Assembly: GCA_030407085.1 (NCBI GenBank) | Contig: CM059582.1 | Span: 205,808,001-205,872,000, forward strand | Source of the DNA: Trichopria drosophilae | Taxonomy: Eukaryota > Arthropoda > Insecta > Hymenoptera > Diapriidae | Direction of reading: 5' to 3' | DNA: 64,000 nt | Part shown: positions 25,290 to 37,079 of the stretch, one piece after another | Layout: the number at the start of each line of letters is the position of its first letter | Position numbering within the stretch: the stretch's first letter is position 1 | Notes under the pieces: generated by a model | Told to the model about the DNA's origin: nothing | The model's database searches: none | Seen by the model: only the letters and a program-made list of their open reading frames with translations | Made by a program: the position numbers and the translations under genes

Positions 25290-25860
25290 TTGTGAAGATG
25301 ATTCCGAGTTATTTTCCCCTCTGGTCGCATCGCAACGCGGCTTTTTCTACCCGGAGCTTGAGCCTCCAGCCGACGAATATCTTATCGGCGCCTGGCCTTA
25401 TCAGTGAAATGTTTATATGGGGTGGGATATACGGTACCTGGAGAATAGGCAGATACCACGATCCGTTTTATAACTCGACGAACACGTACGCGAATGTAAG
25501 CGTTGGACATTATTCCTGCGACAACGAAAACGTAAGATCTTGGCGGGTCTCCGTGCAAAATAATGTAACATTGCAAACAAAGCTCATCCGACCTCGCGTA
25601 ACGCACATTTCGTAATCCTGCAATAAATTCTCACCTCGAAAAGTGATAATTTGTTTCCTTATCGCGAACCTTGTTGTCGCTTGTGTCTCCCGACGAATTA
25701 TTAAATGAGACGATGGCCATTTTGAGATTCTGCGAAAAGCGGGAGATTTTTCTTAATTGCAGAGAGGTAAAAATTAATATCTACTTTAAAGTGACTTTCA
25801 GTAATCGTTCACGTGATGATGGTATCGTTATCGCTGAGTGTAAGGCGAATTGAACCAGAT
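25290..25860. other. Unique CpG-rich non-coding island
   Basis: The segment is non-repetitive, with much higher GC and CpG than its flanks. It holds a 118-codon plus-strand frame (25259-25615) overlapped by a 74-codon minus-strand frame. Neither translation shows a known domain, signal peptide or membrane pattern, and the paired frames are what a GC-rich patch gives by chance. Conserved regulatory DNA or a diverged exon are the alternatives. Confidence 0.4.
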
Positions 25861-26041
25861 GCAAAATGTTTGAAATCGAGGTTTGTTTCAATTTCACGTT
25901 TAAGAAGATTTGGAGGGAACTTAGATTAGTAAATAAAATTTTATACTTAAAAATGATATAATTAGGGAGAAACCGAAACTATTTAGAAAAAATAGACATG
26001 TTTGGAAAATTGTTTGAACTCAATGGACCAAAATGGAAATA

Positions 26042-26245
26042 CAGTAGTACTGCCCTAAGCGAAAAGTTATATCACTGTCCCAAAATTATAAGGTTACGTT
26101 ATCCAAAGTTTTGTAGCGCTTTCCGTTATTTCCTCGCAATATTCGGTAAAGATCGATAAACCTCGAAATGTTTCGGTTAGACAGACCTTCAAGAATGTAA
26201 ACTAATACACGAAAGTGGGGATGACGATGGCATATAACTTATTCC
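26042..26245. mobile_element. pogo/Tigger-like MITE, family 1, copy 3 (diverged)
   Basis: It starts CAGTAGTACTGCCCTAAG directly after TA (26040-26041) and shares, in order, CCCAAAATTAT, a GCGCTT region, GGTAAAGATCG, TTCGGTTA and finally ATATAACTTATTCCG with the copy at 49814-50095. It is shorter and more diverged than that copy, and its right end is indistinct. It lies just upstream of the CAGTACTG array. Confidence 0.5.
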
Positions 26246-26266
26246 GCCATTTTGAAAGATGAAAAT

Positions 26267-27605
26267 AGTACTGGCAACCATTATTGGGTCCTTACTTAGA
26301 TCGGCCGGCAACCAGACCTTGGTTCTTACCAACACCGATTACCAGTTCTGATTTACTCCGTCAGTCAGTGCCCATTTAGTACCAAGTATAGTACTGAATA
26401 CCTGTACTGGGTCAACAGTGGCTAGTACGGCTGTCAGACACTATTTCGTACCGATTATAGTACTGTCGAATTGAATTGTGTCAGTACTGCCTTGCTCCGT
26501 CAGACAGTAATTATTTAATAACGAGTACGGTACTGGCAACTTTAACAGTATCAGTATTGACGTAATTCGCCGGTCAGAGGTTATTTCTTACTGATGACAG
26601 TACTGACAATCAATATTGCATCAGTTCATTTTGCTCCATCAGCCAGTATTCGTTTAGTAACGATATTAATGGCTATACCTATACTGAGTCAGTACTTTGG
26701 CGCTATTATTGACAGTACAGGTTGTAGCATGTAACGGGATATCAGTACTGACTCAGCTCTTCGCCGATTTATTGTGTGTACTAACGCATTACCGTTATTT
26801 CATACTGACTGCCAGTACTGGGTTAGTACCTTATCGGGATTTTATTATGCCCATTTCTACCTGGTCAAGCGTAAAATACACATAATCCCTAACAGACCGT
26901 GCCTTACTCACAATTTATACTAACTGGACCTTTAAAACTTCTAGTTAACTGCTAAGTATACTGAGCACAGTACTGGTACCTGATTATATCAGTACTGACG
27001 TACGCGGTAAGGCGTTATTTCTTACGGATGACAGTACTGGCGAACAGTATTGTGCCGTTACTGTTTTTCTCCGTCAGACAGTAATTATTTAACACCGAAT
27101 GCAGTAGTGGCTACCTGTTCTGGGCCAGTACTGATGTATCCAATCGGTCAGATATTATTTCTCACCGATGACAGTACTGGCTATCAGTAATACGTCGCTA
27201 CTGATTTGCTCTATCATTTATCACTCATTTAATACGGAAAGCAATAATAGGTGTCTGTACTGGGTCAGTACTCCAATACTCTGGCGTTATTTCTCACTTA
27301 TGACACTAACGGTCTTCAGTATCTTGTCGGTACTAATTTTCTCCAAAAGTTAGTACCATATAAGTACTGCCTACCCGCACAGGATCAGTACTGACGTAAT
27401 CCGGCGTTATCTCCTACTGATGACAGTGCTGGCAGTCAGTACTGATTCGTTCCGTCCGTCAGTACTCATTTAATACCGAAAACAGTACTGACTACCTATA
27501 CTGGGTAAATAGTTTGACGGTATTATTTGCTGTTCTAATTCATTGTAACAAACAGTGCCGACTGAATGCTACTACTGCCAGTACTGTGTTAGTATATGTC
27601 TGGTA
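26267..27605. repeat. CAGTACTG satellite, array 1
   Basis: I count about 13 exact CAGTACTG palindromes here plus many one-base variants. A longer unit is visible: the anchor CTCCRTCAG recurs at 26356, 26495, 26634, 27069, 27209 and 27341 (spacings 139, 139, 435, 140, 132), so the higher-order period is about 140 bp. Each unit also carries TTATTTAATACCGA, CTACCTGTACTGGG and GGTCAGACGTTATTTC-like words. At 26822-26956 the array contains a non-CAGTACTG module that recurs inverted at 32543-32680. No coding capacity. Confidence 0.85.
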
Positions 27606-29095
27606 CTTTACTCCATCTACTTGTACTTTAGGTATTATGTTCTTAACTCATTAGTTTGTCTAAAAGTAGATTCAAATTTAATAATATTGAAACAAAAAAT
27701 GCTCTTTTGGTATATCCTTTTTCGATTGATCATCTGGAGAAGGAATTTATAATATGTTTCAAAATTACGCATTGAATAAAGTGCATCTCTACAGTATACA
27801 CAAAGTATTTTACCCAACGCAAATTTCGAAAACCAAAGACAAACGTTGTGATAAGAATTTTAAAAAATACTTAAAGAAATACTCGTCTTTCTAATTTTGT
27901 AAATTATGTTTACAAATACTTTATGCCCCGCCAATTACCCGATATTTCATTTAGAGCTGCATCTGAGTTATTTAGATTAATCTTGTATCAGAGTCTTTTA
28001 AACGTTTTGTAAAATGATTTGAACTTTGAGTTTATCATTAATGTTTTACATAGGAATAACATTTTATTACAGAACCGTTCACTCACTTGTATATTTATAT
28101 CGTACGCAAATAATAATCATTAAAGGGGAAAATTATTTACAAAGTTTTAATTATTTATCAGCGTAAAGCACGGAATTTTTGCAAATTCTGCAACATCCAA
28201 AAATATTTATCTTCTTGTAAAACGTTACGTTGTTTTGACGAAGAAGATGTAATTTATTACCCAATAAATCTTCGTCGCTTTGGCACTATCGTGTCATCGT
28301 GTACAATTCGAAAAGAATATTACGATGCGATTTGCCAAACCGTCTAACGTGAATCGTAAAATAAAATGGCCTTAATAAACGAATTTCATGTTTTATCACC
28401 GTTGCGTTTATAGACTATCAAAGTGGTTTTTTTTGGAACTAATAAAACAAAATTTACTTTGAGGTCGGGCGTCGTGGATTCGTCTGGATAATTTTTTCAA
28501 TGCCACCGCCCATTATCAACGAAATTTTTACAATGTTTTGTTTACGTCACGTATTTTCCTTTTGTATATCCGCCCCTTTTTACTTCGCGAACCAGATTGT
28601 CCTTATTTTTGATTCGGTAAACAATCACGTAACACCTCGCAAACGATTGCCGTGCATTTTATTTATTTGCTCTTGTTGGTCTCATCACATTTATTTCGGT
28701 CAAGTAATAAATGTCGTTCGTAAATGGCATCCGTTTTCTGATATGAGTATGTTATATAAATTAGCCATTCTCAGTTATTCGAACCAGACAATTCTGCAGT
28801 AGCTCTGGAATTGTAAGATTCCGTTTTAGTTACACACGAGTAGGTTGAGTCGGTCTATTAGTTAATCAAAGAAAATGGATAATAAACAATGAATGTCTAC
28901 TAACTATTTGGTATCACTGTCTGATAAAGTAATGATCAATATTAACTACATTAAAAAAATTCGCTTAGACCCTGCGACTTTATGACTGGACAATATTCGT
29001 AAACAATGATGATTAGCAAAGAAAATCTCAGGAGCGAATCTAGTTTCAATTAGTCCATTCCATTGCGAATCCAATTTTAACAAATGTCCAACAAC
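27606..29095. other. Non-coding stretch between satellite arrays
   Basis: Mostly AT-rich. 28430-28810 is somewhat CpG-richer and unique, with a 100-codon plus-strand frame (28500-28802) rich in Cys, Phe and Ile and lacking any recognisable family. No RNA gene is seen. Confidence 0.45.
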
Positions 29096-29099
29096 GTTT

Positions 29100-29620
29100 C
29101 GATGCGATAAATTCTAATGCTGATGACTATGATGATATATACAATGATCATGATTATAGACTATAACTTGGCATCACCATCATTGTCAGTATCATTACTC
29201 GTCATTCCAAGACTTTAACGATTGCCTGCTCTAGAATATCTATGATGATGATAATAATTACTGATAGATCATGGCATCATAGATATCTGATGAACAAAGT
29301 GATCATCGTAATGAATCATCAAACATTTAATCTGAAAGTTTTAGGCCTGAAGACAAGTACATTTCATTTTTTATATACAAATGAGTGGTCTTAGCTACAA
29401 TTTTGCTCCCTGTTCAGTATTAATAAATTACATCATCAGAAGTATCATCATTCATCATCCCTAGACTTTCTAGAAGGTTAGAAGAACCATGACCGTTACG
29501 TTATCATCACTAGGATGACACTGAATCATAGTACCCTGTAGGCCAACGATCTATCATCACTATCATAATCACGATCATCCAGCGATATCATTGAAATATA
29601 CCATTACATCAAACATGCCT
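29100..29620. repeat. Degenerate ATCATCA/TGATGAT block
   Basis: ATCATC, GATGAT, ATCATTA and CATCATCA words in both orientations dominate the block without a fixed period. A similar, smaller block lies at 43135-43400. It looks like an eroded trinucleotide microsatellite or a keyword array like the others in this window. Confidence 0.55.
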
Positions 29621-29879
29621 ACTACAAACTCTTTTAATGATATCAATTTTTGAATGGACAAAGTTGACACACTATACCACCAGGATTTTTTATGGTAACA
29701 TTTGACATTTCAAATGGAATGTAGTGCAGAACCCCGAATTGTACGAAAAAAATATAATTCAAAATTAAAACGGTCAATCCAATTATCACTTCCCAAATTT
29801 CAGTTGATGCAGTTATTCATTGGTGACAGTCTAAAACAGAGCAAATACCAGACTGATCGCGTAAGTTAGGACTGCCACC

Positions 29880-30160
29880 GAGTTCTCGCGGTGCCCAAAA
29901 TATTTAACCTGCGATTAACCGTTTCTCGTATACAGTGATTCAAGAATCAAACAGCGGAGAGTCAACCGTGGGGTATACTCGGTACATATTGTACCGAACG
30001 TGTTCCTTATACGTGTGCGCCGTACACCCGGGTACGGCAAGTTCGTAGTTCCGCGCGTCTCGCACCAGGACGTGTATGCGATCTCATGCGTATGTCTATA
30101 TGTGCGACATATTAGTTGGCACACACACTAGACACGGAGAATGCCGAAGAGAGTGAGAGG
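29880..30160. other. CpG-rich island with two adjacent short palindromes
   Basis: CGGTACATATTGTACCG (29980-29996) has perfect 7-bp arms, and GCCGTACACCCGGGTACGGC (30019-30038) also has perfect 7-bp arms with a CCGG-containing centre. The surrounding sequence is unique and CpG-rich. Palindromes of this size could be protein-binding sites. They are too short to be microRNA precursors. Confidence 0.45.
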
Positions 30161-30334
30161 ACCTATTGACATTATAAATTCGTAGTGGGAAACATAATTA
30201 AGGGTACTAACGAAACTACTTTAATGATTACTCTCCAAGTGACGAAATTGCTAATTGCCGAAAATTTCAGTAATTAAAGGCTATTCCCCGCAGTTTTTAC
30301 ATATAAAACAATAACTATATAGTATAATACCAAG

Positions 30335-31285
30335 GCGCTAATATACTTCTGTCAGTACTGATCCAATGTTGGATACGAATACTGGCAATTAGAACAATGT
30401 CAGTAGTATTTTACTGGTGCTGAATTTCGGCAAACCTTCGATATTTTTACTCGGGGTAATAAACATTTAATATCAAAATATAGCACTGGCTAGTATTACT
30501 GAGTAGGTACTTACTTATATCTGAAGTCAGTAATCATCTGACACTTACAGTAGTACTGAGGACCACTATTGTGTCAGCACGGACGTACTCTGTCGCGTCG
30601 GTCAGACGTTGTTTATTGCGGGTGACAATACTGACAGTCATTGTTGTATAGGTAGCGATTTGATCCGTCATTCAGTACCCACTTAATACCGCAAGCAGTA
30701 CTGGCCGGTGACACTATTGTCAGTCAGTATTGTATCAGCTGATCTCCACCAGTACTCATTAAATAGCAAATACAGTACTGGCTACCTGTACTGAGTCAGT
30801 ATGTTGGCGGTATTACTGACAGTAATGTTTTATTGTCGGAAACAGTACTGGATAGCAGTACTAAATCAGCGTTTCCCCGGTTTAATGTCAGTACTGACTC
30901 ATTTTCGTTAATCCTTACTGACTGCCATTTAATAGCGAATGCAGTACTGACTACCTGTACTGAGTCAGTATGTTGACGGTATTATTGACAGTACTGCTGT
31001 ATTGTCGGAAACAGTACTGGACACCAGTACTGACTCATGTCTGTTAATCCTACTGACTACCATTTAATAGCAAATACAGTACTGGCTACCTGTACTGAGT
31101 CAGTATGTTAGCGGTAATATTGACAGTACTGCTGTATTGTCGGAAACATTACTGGATACCAGTACTGAATCAGCTTTTCTCTGATTTAATATTAGTACTG
31201 ACTCATTTCCGTTAATCCTTACTGACTGCCAGTACTGGGTTAGTAACTAGCCGAGTTTTACCCACTTCTACCTGGGCATGTCCAA
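30335..31285. repeat. CAGTACTG satellite, array 2
   Basis: About 13 exact CAGTACTG words. Three well-aligned higher-order units begin at 30773, 30942 and 31077 (spacings 169 and 135). The difference is a deletion of about 34 bp that removes one CAGTACTG and its GGTTTAATGT flank. Each carries GGCTACCTGTACTGAGTCAG, TATTGTCGGAAACAGTACTG and CCTTACTGACTGCC words. The array ends in GGGTTAGTAACTAGCCG followed by CCACTTCTACCTGGGCA, the first part of the module also seen at 26822-26956. Confidence 0.85.
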
Positions 31286-31499
31286 AAGAGGTTAAAAAAT
31301 GACAAGAAATGTACACGATAAAATCATCAAATCGCACTTGCAAACAAGGAATATTTTTTAGTCGTTTGATGATATTAAAGTCCAAAAGACTTGCAAATGT
31401 CACCAGATCGTAACACTACCATTAAATGAGAAAATGTTGGACTCCATGGATCATGTCAAATAATTGCAGCTAAACAAAGAGAGCATGGATGAAATTGAC

Positions 31500-32280
31500 A
31501 TGGAAGTAGAATATTGCCTGTCTCAATATCTTTTGGAAACTCTTGAACACAGTGGAACAGAAAATATATTTGATGATCACCGGTAAAGTCTATACGATCA
31601 GAATGTCAGATTGCACTCGAGATATCGTTAATGAAAAGGGAGAGATAGTCGGCGACGAAGGGGTCGCGAAAGCAGACGAAACATCCCGAAGCTACTGGCT
31701 AGAGAAAGATAGGAGAGATGCTGCTGACACGGCTTGAACATATTTGAGTTTCTCCGTTCTCTGCGGCCAAATATTTATTTGCCCGGTAATACACATTTGT
31801 ATTAATCTGCGTAGCGCAATTCCGTTATGTTCCTCTTTTCTCTCTCTCTCTTTCTATTTGTATCTCTCGTTCTCGCGTTTCCTCTCTTGCCGATCGTCAG
31901 TAGTTTCGTTTGCACAACTGCCTTCAGGTAATCCCAACAACTGCTAATTAACTGCCAGCTTTTTAATCACCAGATTAAACGATATAACCGCGACTCTGAA
32001 AACAGATAGCCGAAAAATCCAGTATTTTATCAATAACGACGACGAGCTGCATATTATTTGCCAGGGATGATATAATATTGCCGGCGACAATAATTCTGAT
32101 TTAGGATTGCATTCGTAGCGAACGTTATTTGCGATGGGTTTTAATAAATGATGTAAACAGGTTGAACACAAACCGGCGGAATGATGCTCTTGATGCGATG
32201 CAAAATTAATTCGAAAGAAAAGGTCACAGATTCGTTTTTCCAACGAGTGTCAACATTCACCAGAGTGATTCATTTCCAGT
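31500..32280. other. Unique CpG-rich non-coding island
   Basis: Non-repetitive sequence with a pyrimidine run (CT)n near 31841-31852. It is flanked by a CAGTACTG array on the left and an inverted piece of the same satellite on the right (32543-32755). Short frames on both strands lack domains. The part at 32118-32222 recurs in diverged form at 33170-33278. Confidence 0.45.
32118..32222 (+). repeat. Local duplication, copy 1
   Basis: TTATTTGCGATGGGTTTTAA, then TAAATGATGTAAACAG, then AACACAAACCGGCGGAATGA, is matched about 1052 bp downstream at 33170-33278. The duplicate is not part of a recognised repeat family. It contains a forkhead-type GTAAACA core. Confidence 0.55.
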
Positions 32281-32542
32281 AATCATGTTGTTCCCACGCA
32301 TTATCGAGTACATTTTTAACGCGGTCAGTTATTATATGAATTAATTTATTATCTGTGTATTTCCACTGTTATTTGCTTTTACTTACAATTAATTAAATTG
32401 AATTCAAACGATAATAAGCAAGAAAAATAAACAATGATGACGGGCACCTAATTGAAAGTTACCTGATCTGAAACTGATGACTGGCTGCTACCATGTAGAT
32501 TTCTAACCAACTCCCATAACTTTTAAAACAATAATAGAGCTC

Positions 32543-32755
32543 CTTAGTAGTTAACTAGAAGTTTTAAAGGCCCGGTTAGTATAAACTGACAGTACGGAAG
32601 GGATTTGTTAGGAACTATTTGAATTCTGTGATTGCCTAGGTAGAAATGGGCGTAGTAACATCGGCAAAATACTAACTCAGTACTGGTAGCACTCAGTACG
32701 GATTCAATGAATTGAATCAGTACTGGCTATAAACCAGCGCAGAAAGTCATATTTT
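32543..32755 (-). repeat. Inverted fragment of the CAGTACTG satellite with its flanking module
   Basis: On the minus strand this reads CAGTACTGAGTTAGTATTTT, then ACGCCCATTTCTACCT, then TTTATACTAACCGGGCCT, then TTAAAACTTCTAGTTAAC. The plus strand at 26822-26956 has the same modules in the same order. The shared module is about 135-140 bp. It also holds a perfect 8-bp inverted pair GATTCAAT-GA-ATTGAATC near 32702-32719. Confidence 0.75.
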
Positions 32756-33169
32756 GAAAAGTTAAGATGACATATTCATTACCTTCAGTTTTACGATTTA
32801 AAGAGGTTCCATCCAAATTCCGGTAGGAATTTAAAAAAATAAATTTTAACTTACAAAAAGTCTTTGCAAAATCTTCATTTGAATTGTAAAAATAATAGGT
32901 GAATAGATTCTTTTTAATTTATGTTCATCAACAATAATTGAGAAGAATTTTACCAATATTTTAAGCATTAATCGCTATCATTAACAGAAATATTGCTAAT
33001 ACATCATTTTCCCGAGTATTTCAAATGCCCACAAACTCGCACGATGCACTTTAACAAATATACAAAAAATAAAGTGATTTCGCAAACTAACATTTATCAC
33101 GGAAGAAAAGAATGTACTCTCTTATTATTTAAAATGTGCCGATTGCAAATATTTTGTGAGTGGTTTATA

Positions 33170-33278
33170 TGGCATAATATTTGCAATGCGTTTTAATAAG
33201 TGGTGTAAACAGTCTGGAAATAAACTGACGGGCGATGGACTGGCTGGAAAACACATTGAATTTAAAAGAAATATTCGT
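33170..33278 (+). repeat. Local duplication, copy 2
   Basis: ATATTTGCAATGCGTTTTAA, then TAAGTGGTGTAAACAG, then AATAAACTGACGGGCGATGG, aligns with 32118-32222 at roughly two-thirds identity by eye. The strongest match is around TTTTAATAARTGRTGTAAAC. Confidence 0.55.
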
Positions 33279-33639
33279 AGATCAATTATCGCATTTACGC
33301 TCATAAATATTTGAGAAATTACATATTTGTCGCCACTAAATATTATTCGAAGTAATCTCCAAGAGTCTTTAACGTTATTTCTTTACCATTGATCGAAATC
33401 AACAATAGCTAATCTTCTACTAAATAGGCCTTACAAATTTAAATCTGGTGAATTTTTAAAACATATTTAGAGAATATTGTTTATCCCTAACAAATATCTC
33501 AAAACGTGGTTTCTTTTATTTAAATCGCTGATATTGTAATTAATTGCTCCTCTCAATTAGAAAGTATTTAAAATAGGAGGAGAGGTCGTAGAAAAACATA
33601 AAATTCGTAGTACTTAAGTAAATCGGTACACTGCTGAAT

Positions 33640-34100
33640 TAATTACCTCGTCATTGCAGCAGTAAAAGTACACCATCGGTTTTCCACCCCTGAGTCGATC
33701 TCGGTCTTATTTGATCCTCGCAAATATATACCGAGGAATTTTTTGATGCTGGGTTTAACCGTAAATCGCAGGTAAACGAAAACATTGAGACTGGTCAGTG
33801 TATCTAATTTTTATGCGAACGAGGGTGTTACGGAATGTTTGTAACAAAATTCTCGTAAGCTGACGAGCCGCAAGCGTTACTCCAAATATTACCAACTCAA
33901 ACAACAGTCCACTGGTATTGCCCCCAGTCGTCGAATCAAAGGCAAAGATTTGTTCAGTCAAATAATAGCATTGGAAAGTAAGTAAGGAGGGAGCAAAATA
34001 AAGAGTGGTACGTTTATACATTTCCAGGGTACTTTGATAAATTGAAGCGACTCGTCGGTTTGACAACTTAGTCGCGACTCGAATCGAAATAAGGTAAGGC
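33640..34100. other. Unique CpG-containing non-coding island
   Basis: Non-repetitive, with a 103-codon minus-strand frame (33755-34066) that has no recognisable domain. No splice-site context supports an exon. Possible conserved non-coding DNA. Confidence 0.4.
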
Positions 34101-34408
34101 TTGTTGACATGTTACTTATCAATATAAAGTTTACATTCGTTCACGGGACACTAATCGCTTTCAATATTTAACGTCGTAGTTGTACATATTTGTGAAGGAT
34201 ATATTCACTCGACGAAAGTGAACGCGGTGTTTAAAACCGGAATATTGCTCGTTTTATGCTATTTAAACTACGTATCGATCTGAAATTCACCATTTTCTTG
34301 AGAAAGGTCGGTACCATAAAATTACATTTATGAAAAAACTATATTTTTAATTATTTTATCAATTTTTCATTTGTAATCATTCGCTGAACTCGAATAATGT
34401 CATTAATT

Positions 34409-35960
34409 TTCGCCGATACTACTACTGGCCGCGAGTATCTGGACAGTACTGATGTAGTCAGTGCTGACTTAATTTTCAATGCCAATACTGAGCTACGACA
34501 TCCTGTCGATACTGATTTTCATTGGCTGACAGTACTGGTTAACAGAGGAGCAATATTACTACCTGCCAGTATCGGGCCAGTACTTATTTGGTACAGAAGT
34601 CGGTACTGACTCAACGCTGAATATCAGCACTGAGCTACAGTAACCTGTCGATACTGATTTTCAAATGGCTGATATTACTGGTTAACAGATGAGCAATATA
34701 ACTGTCTGCCAGTATCGGGCCAGTACTTATGTGGTACAGAAGTCGGTACTGACTCGACGCCGAATATCAGCACTGAGCTGTGGCATTCCGTCGATACTGA
34801 TTTTCTCCGGCTGACATTACTTGTTAATAGCGGAGCCCTATTACTGACTGCTAGTATCCCGACAGTACTGATGTAATACCAATATCAGTACTGACTCGTC
34901 GCCGAATATCAGCACTGAACTACAGTAACCTATGGATGCTGATTTTGAAATGTCTGAGAGTACTGGTTAACAGAGAAGCAATATTACTCAGTACCAGTAT
35001 CGGGCCAGTTCTGAAGTGGTATACAAGTTGGTACTGACTCGACATCGAATGCTAGTACTGAGCTATGATATTCCGTTAGTACTGATTTTCTCCGGCTAAC
35101 ATTACTTGTTAACAGTGGAGCCCTATTACTGACTGCTAGTATCCCGCCAGTAATGATGTGGTACCGAGGTCAGTACTGACGCAACGCCGAATATCAGTAC
35201 TCTGCTACAATATCCTGTTGATGCTGATTTTCTTTGGATGACAGGGTAATTGTGGAATCCTATTGCTGACTGCGAATATCATGCCAGTACTGATACGGTA
35301 CAGAAGTCGGTACTGACTTGACTTCGAATACCTATACTGAGCTAGTTCATCCTGTCGGTACTGATTTACTTCAACTGCTAGCACTGGTTAACAGTGGAAC
35401 CCTATTACTGACTGCCAGTATAGGGCCAATAATGATGTGATACCGAAATCAGTACTGACTCAACGCTGAATATAAGTACCGATTAAACGTCGAATATCAG
35501 TACTGAGCTACATTACCCTGTGGATACTGATTTTTTCGGCTCACTATAACAGTTAAAGGTGGCAACCTATTACTGACTTCCACTAGCTGATCAGTACTGA
35601 TGTGGGTACAGAAGTCAGTACTGGCTCGACTTGGAAATCCAATGGTGAGCTACAGTATCCTGTCGATACTGACTTTCTCCGACGGGCAGTACTGGTTAAT
35701 AGTGGAACCTCATTATTGACTGCCATTATCGGATCAGTACTAATGTGGTACAGAAATGCGTACTGACTCGACTTGAAATGCAAATACTGAGCTATAGTAT
35801 ACTGTCGGCACTCATTTACTTCAATTGTCAGTACAGGTTAACAGTGGAACCCCATTACTGACTCCCAGTATGGGGCCAGTAATGATAAGGTACCGAAGTG
35901 AGTACTGACTCGACTACGAATGCCAGTACTGAGCTGTGGTATACCGTCGGTATTTTAACG
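34409..35960. repeat. CAGTACTG satellite, array 3: regular 142-bp tandem repeat
   Basis: The anchor GAGCT(A/G), or its variant, falls at 34490, 34632, 34775, 34917, 35060, 35202, 35339, 35505, 35647, 35789 and 35931. The intervals are 142, 143, 142, 143, 142, 137, 166, 142, 142 and 142, so about eleven units of a 142-bp repeat. The 166-bp interval carries an internal duplication of about 24 bp. Each unit contains CTGTCGATACTGATTTT, GGCTGACAGTACTGGTTAAC, TATTACTGACTGCCAGTATC, GGGCCAGTACTGATGTGGTA and GACTCGACGCCGAATATCAG words. About 12 exact CAGTACTG copies. The word order aligns with arrays 1 and 2. Confidence 0.92.
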
Positions 35961-37075
35961 ACCCCATAAACTCCTAGATGCCTATGCTTTAGTAAATCCG
36001 TCAATAATTAGAAATGTTTGAGGTATAAACTTTGTCACGTGTTTTTTTGCGATTTGTCTATAATAATATTTTCAATCTTAAATCCATTGTAATAAACACG
36101 ATTAATAAAACTACTTTTATGTTAATGACCTTTTAAATTTTATAATAAATAGTTGAAATACTGGTCTACCAACACGGAATTAAAAAAGAATTACTTACTG
36201 GAATTCAGTGTTTAAATAAACATGTATACGAAACAGACATTAGAAGATAAGAGACTTGCTAGATTAATAGGTTAGATAAATTGAACACGGAAGTTACATT
36301 TAGTTTGATTTATCCAAATCGCAAACAAATGCTCCTTTCAATACGTGCAGTCTTTGGCTTCATTAAATATTTAATTCCCCGATTATCATATTGATCGACA
36401 ATACACGTGCTTTATTGGTGGAGCAAATTCAATGTGTCCACAATGATAAGTATCGCGTCTGTGAAATTCGTGTGGTGGAGTACAATAAGGGCGTCGCGCA
36501 ACTTTTCATCTCCAGTTTATATTTACCAAACACGCGCTGGTACACGGTAATGTTACGCGTACTATTTGTACTGAAAAAACTATTAAATATGTTATAATAT
36601 TGATTCAGTAGCAATTAACGAAATGAAAACATTTTTACGAAAAGTTACAAAGTGGTTGGTAATTACAAGTGTTTTTGTTTATTTGTTAACCATATAGAAA
36701 TTAATCGGATTTACTTAACTATTTGTTTGCTCATCACTGTTGCATTTGTTTACATCACTTGAAATAAGTGTAATTAATTAAATGCTGTTTTTATATATAA
36801 TAGCTGCCGTTTTGTTTGAATTAAATTATGTTAGAACTTTTTACAAGTTATAACTAGTTCAGTTATCATTTTTACATATTACCCAATCCATTGTTTCTAA
36901 TCAAATAAGATCTCGTGGAATGTAATTCATTTAAATTAATTTTTTTAAACCATCTTAAGAATATTTTTGATCTATTTTGGTGCAATTATTTGTCCTAACA
37001 AATAAACAAACGCACTTCGGCATAGAACAAACAAACAATTTGAATTAAAAAATAAGTCAAGTACAAAGTATCTAC
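35961..37075. other. AT-rich non-coding stretch
   Basis: No gene or defined repeat. Two overlapping opposite-strand frames at 36391-36614 are chance frames. Confidence 0.5.
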
Positions 37076-37079
37076 ATTT

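Noticed and set aside
25259..25615. 118-codon frame in a CpG-rich island
   Set aside because: No recognisable domain or supporting signals, overlapped by an opposite-strand frame, and its start lies in AT-rich sequence outside the island.
33755..34066. 103-codon minus-strand frame
   Set aside because: No domain, and no exon boundaries that would make it part of a spliced gene.
26267..35960. CRISPR-like repeat arrays
   Set aside because: Spacers are not unique, repeats are degenerate, both orientations of the word occur, and the DNA is clearly eukaryotic.
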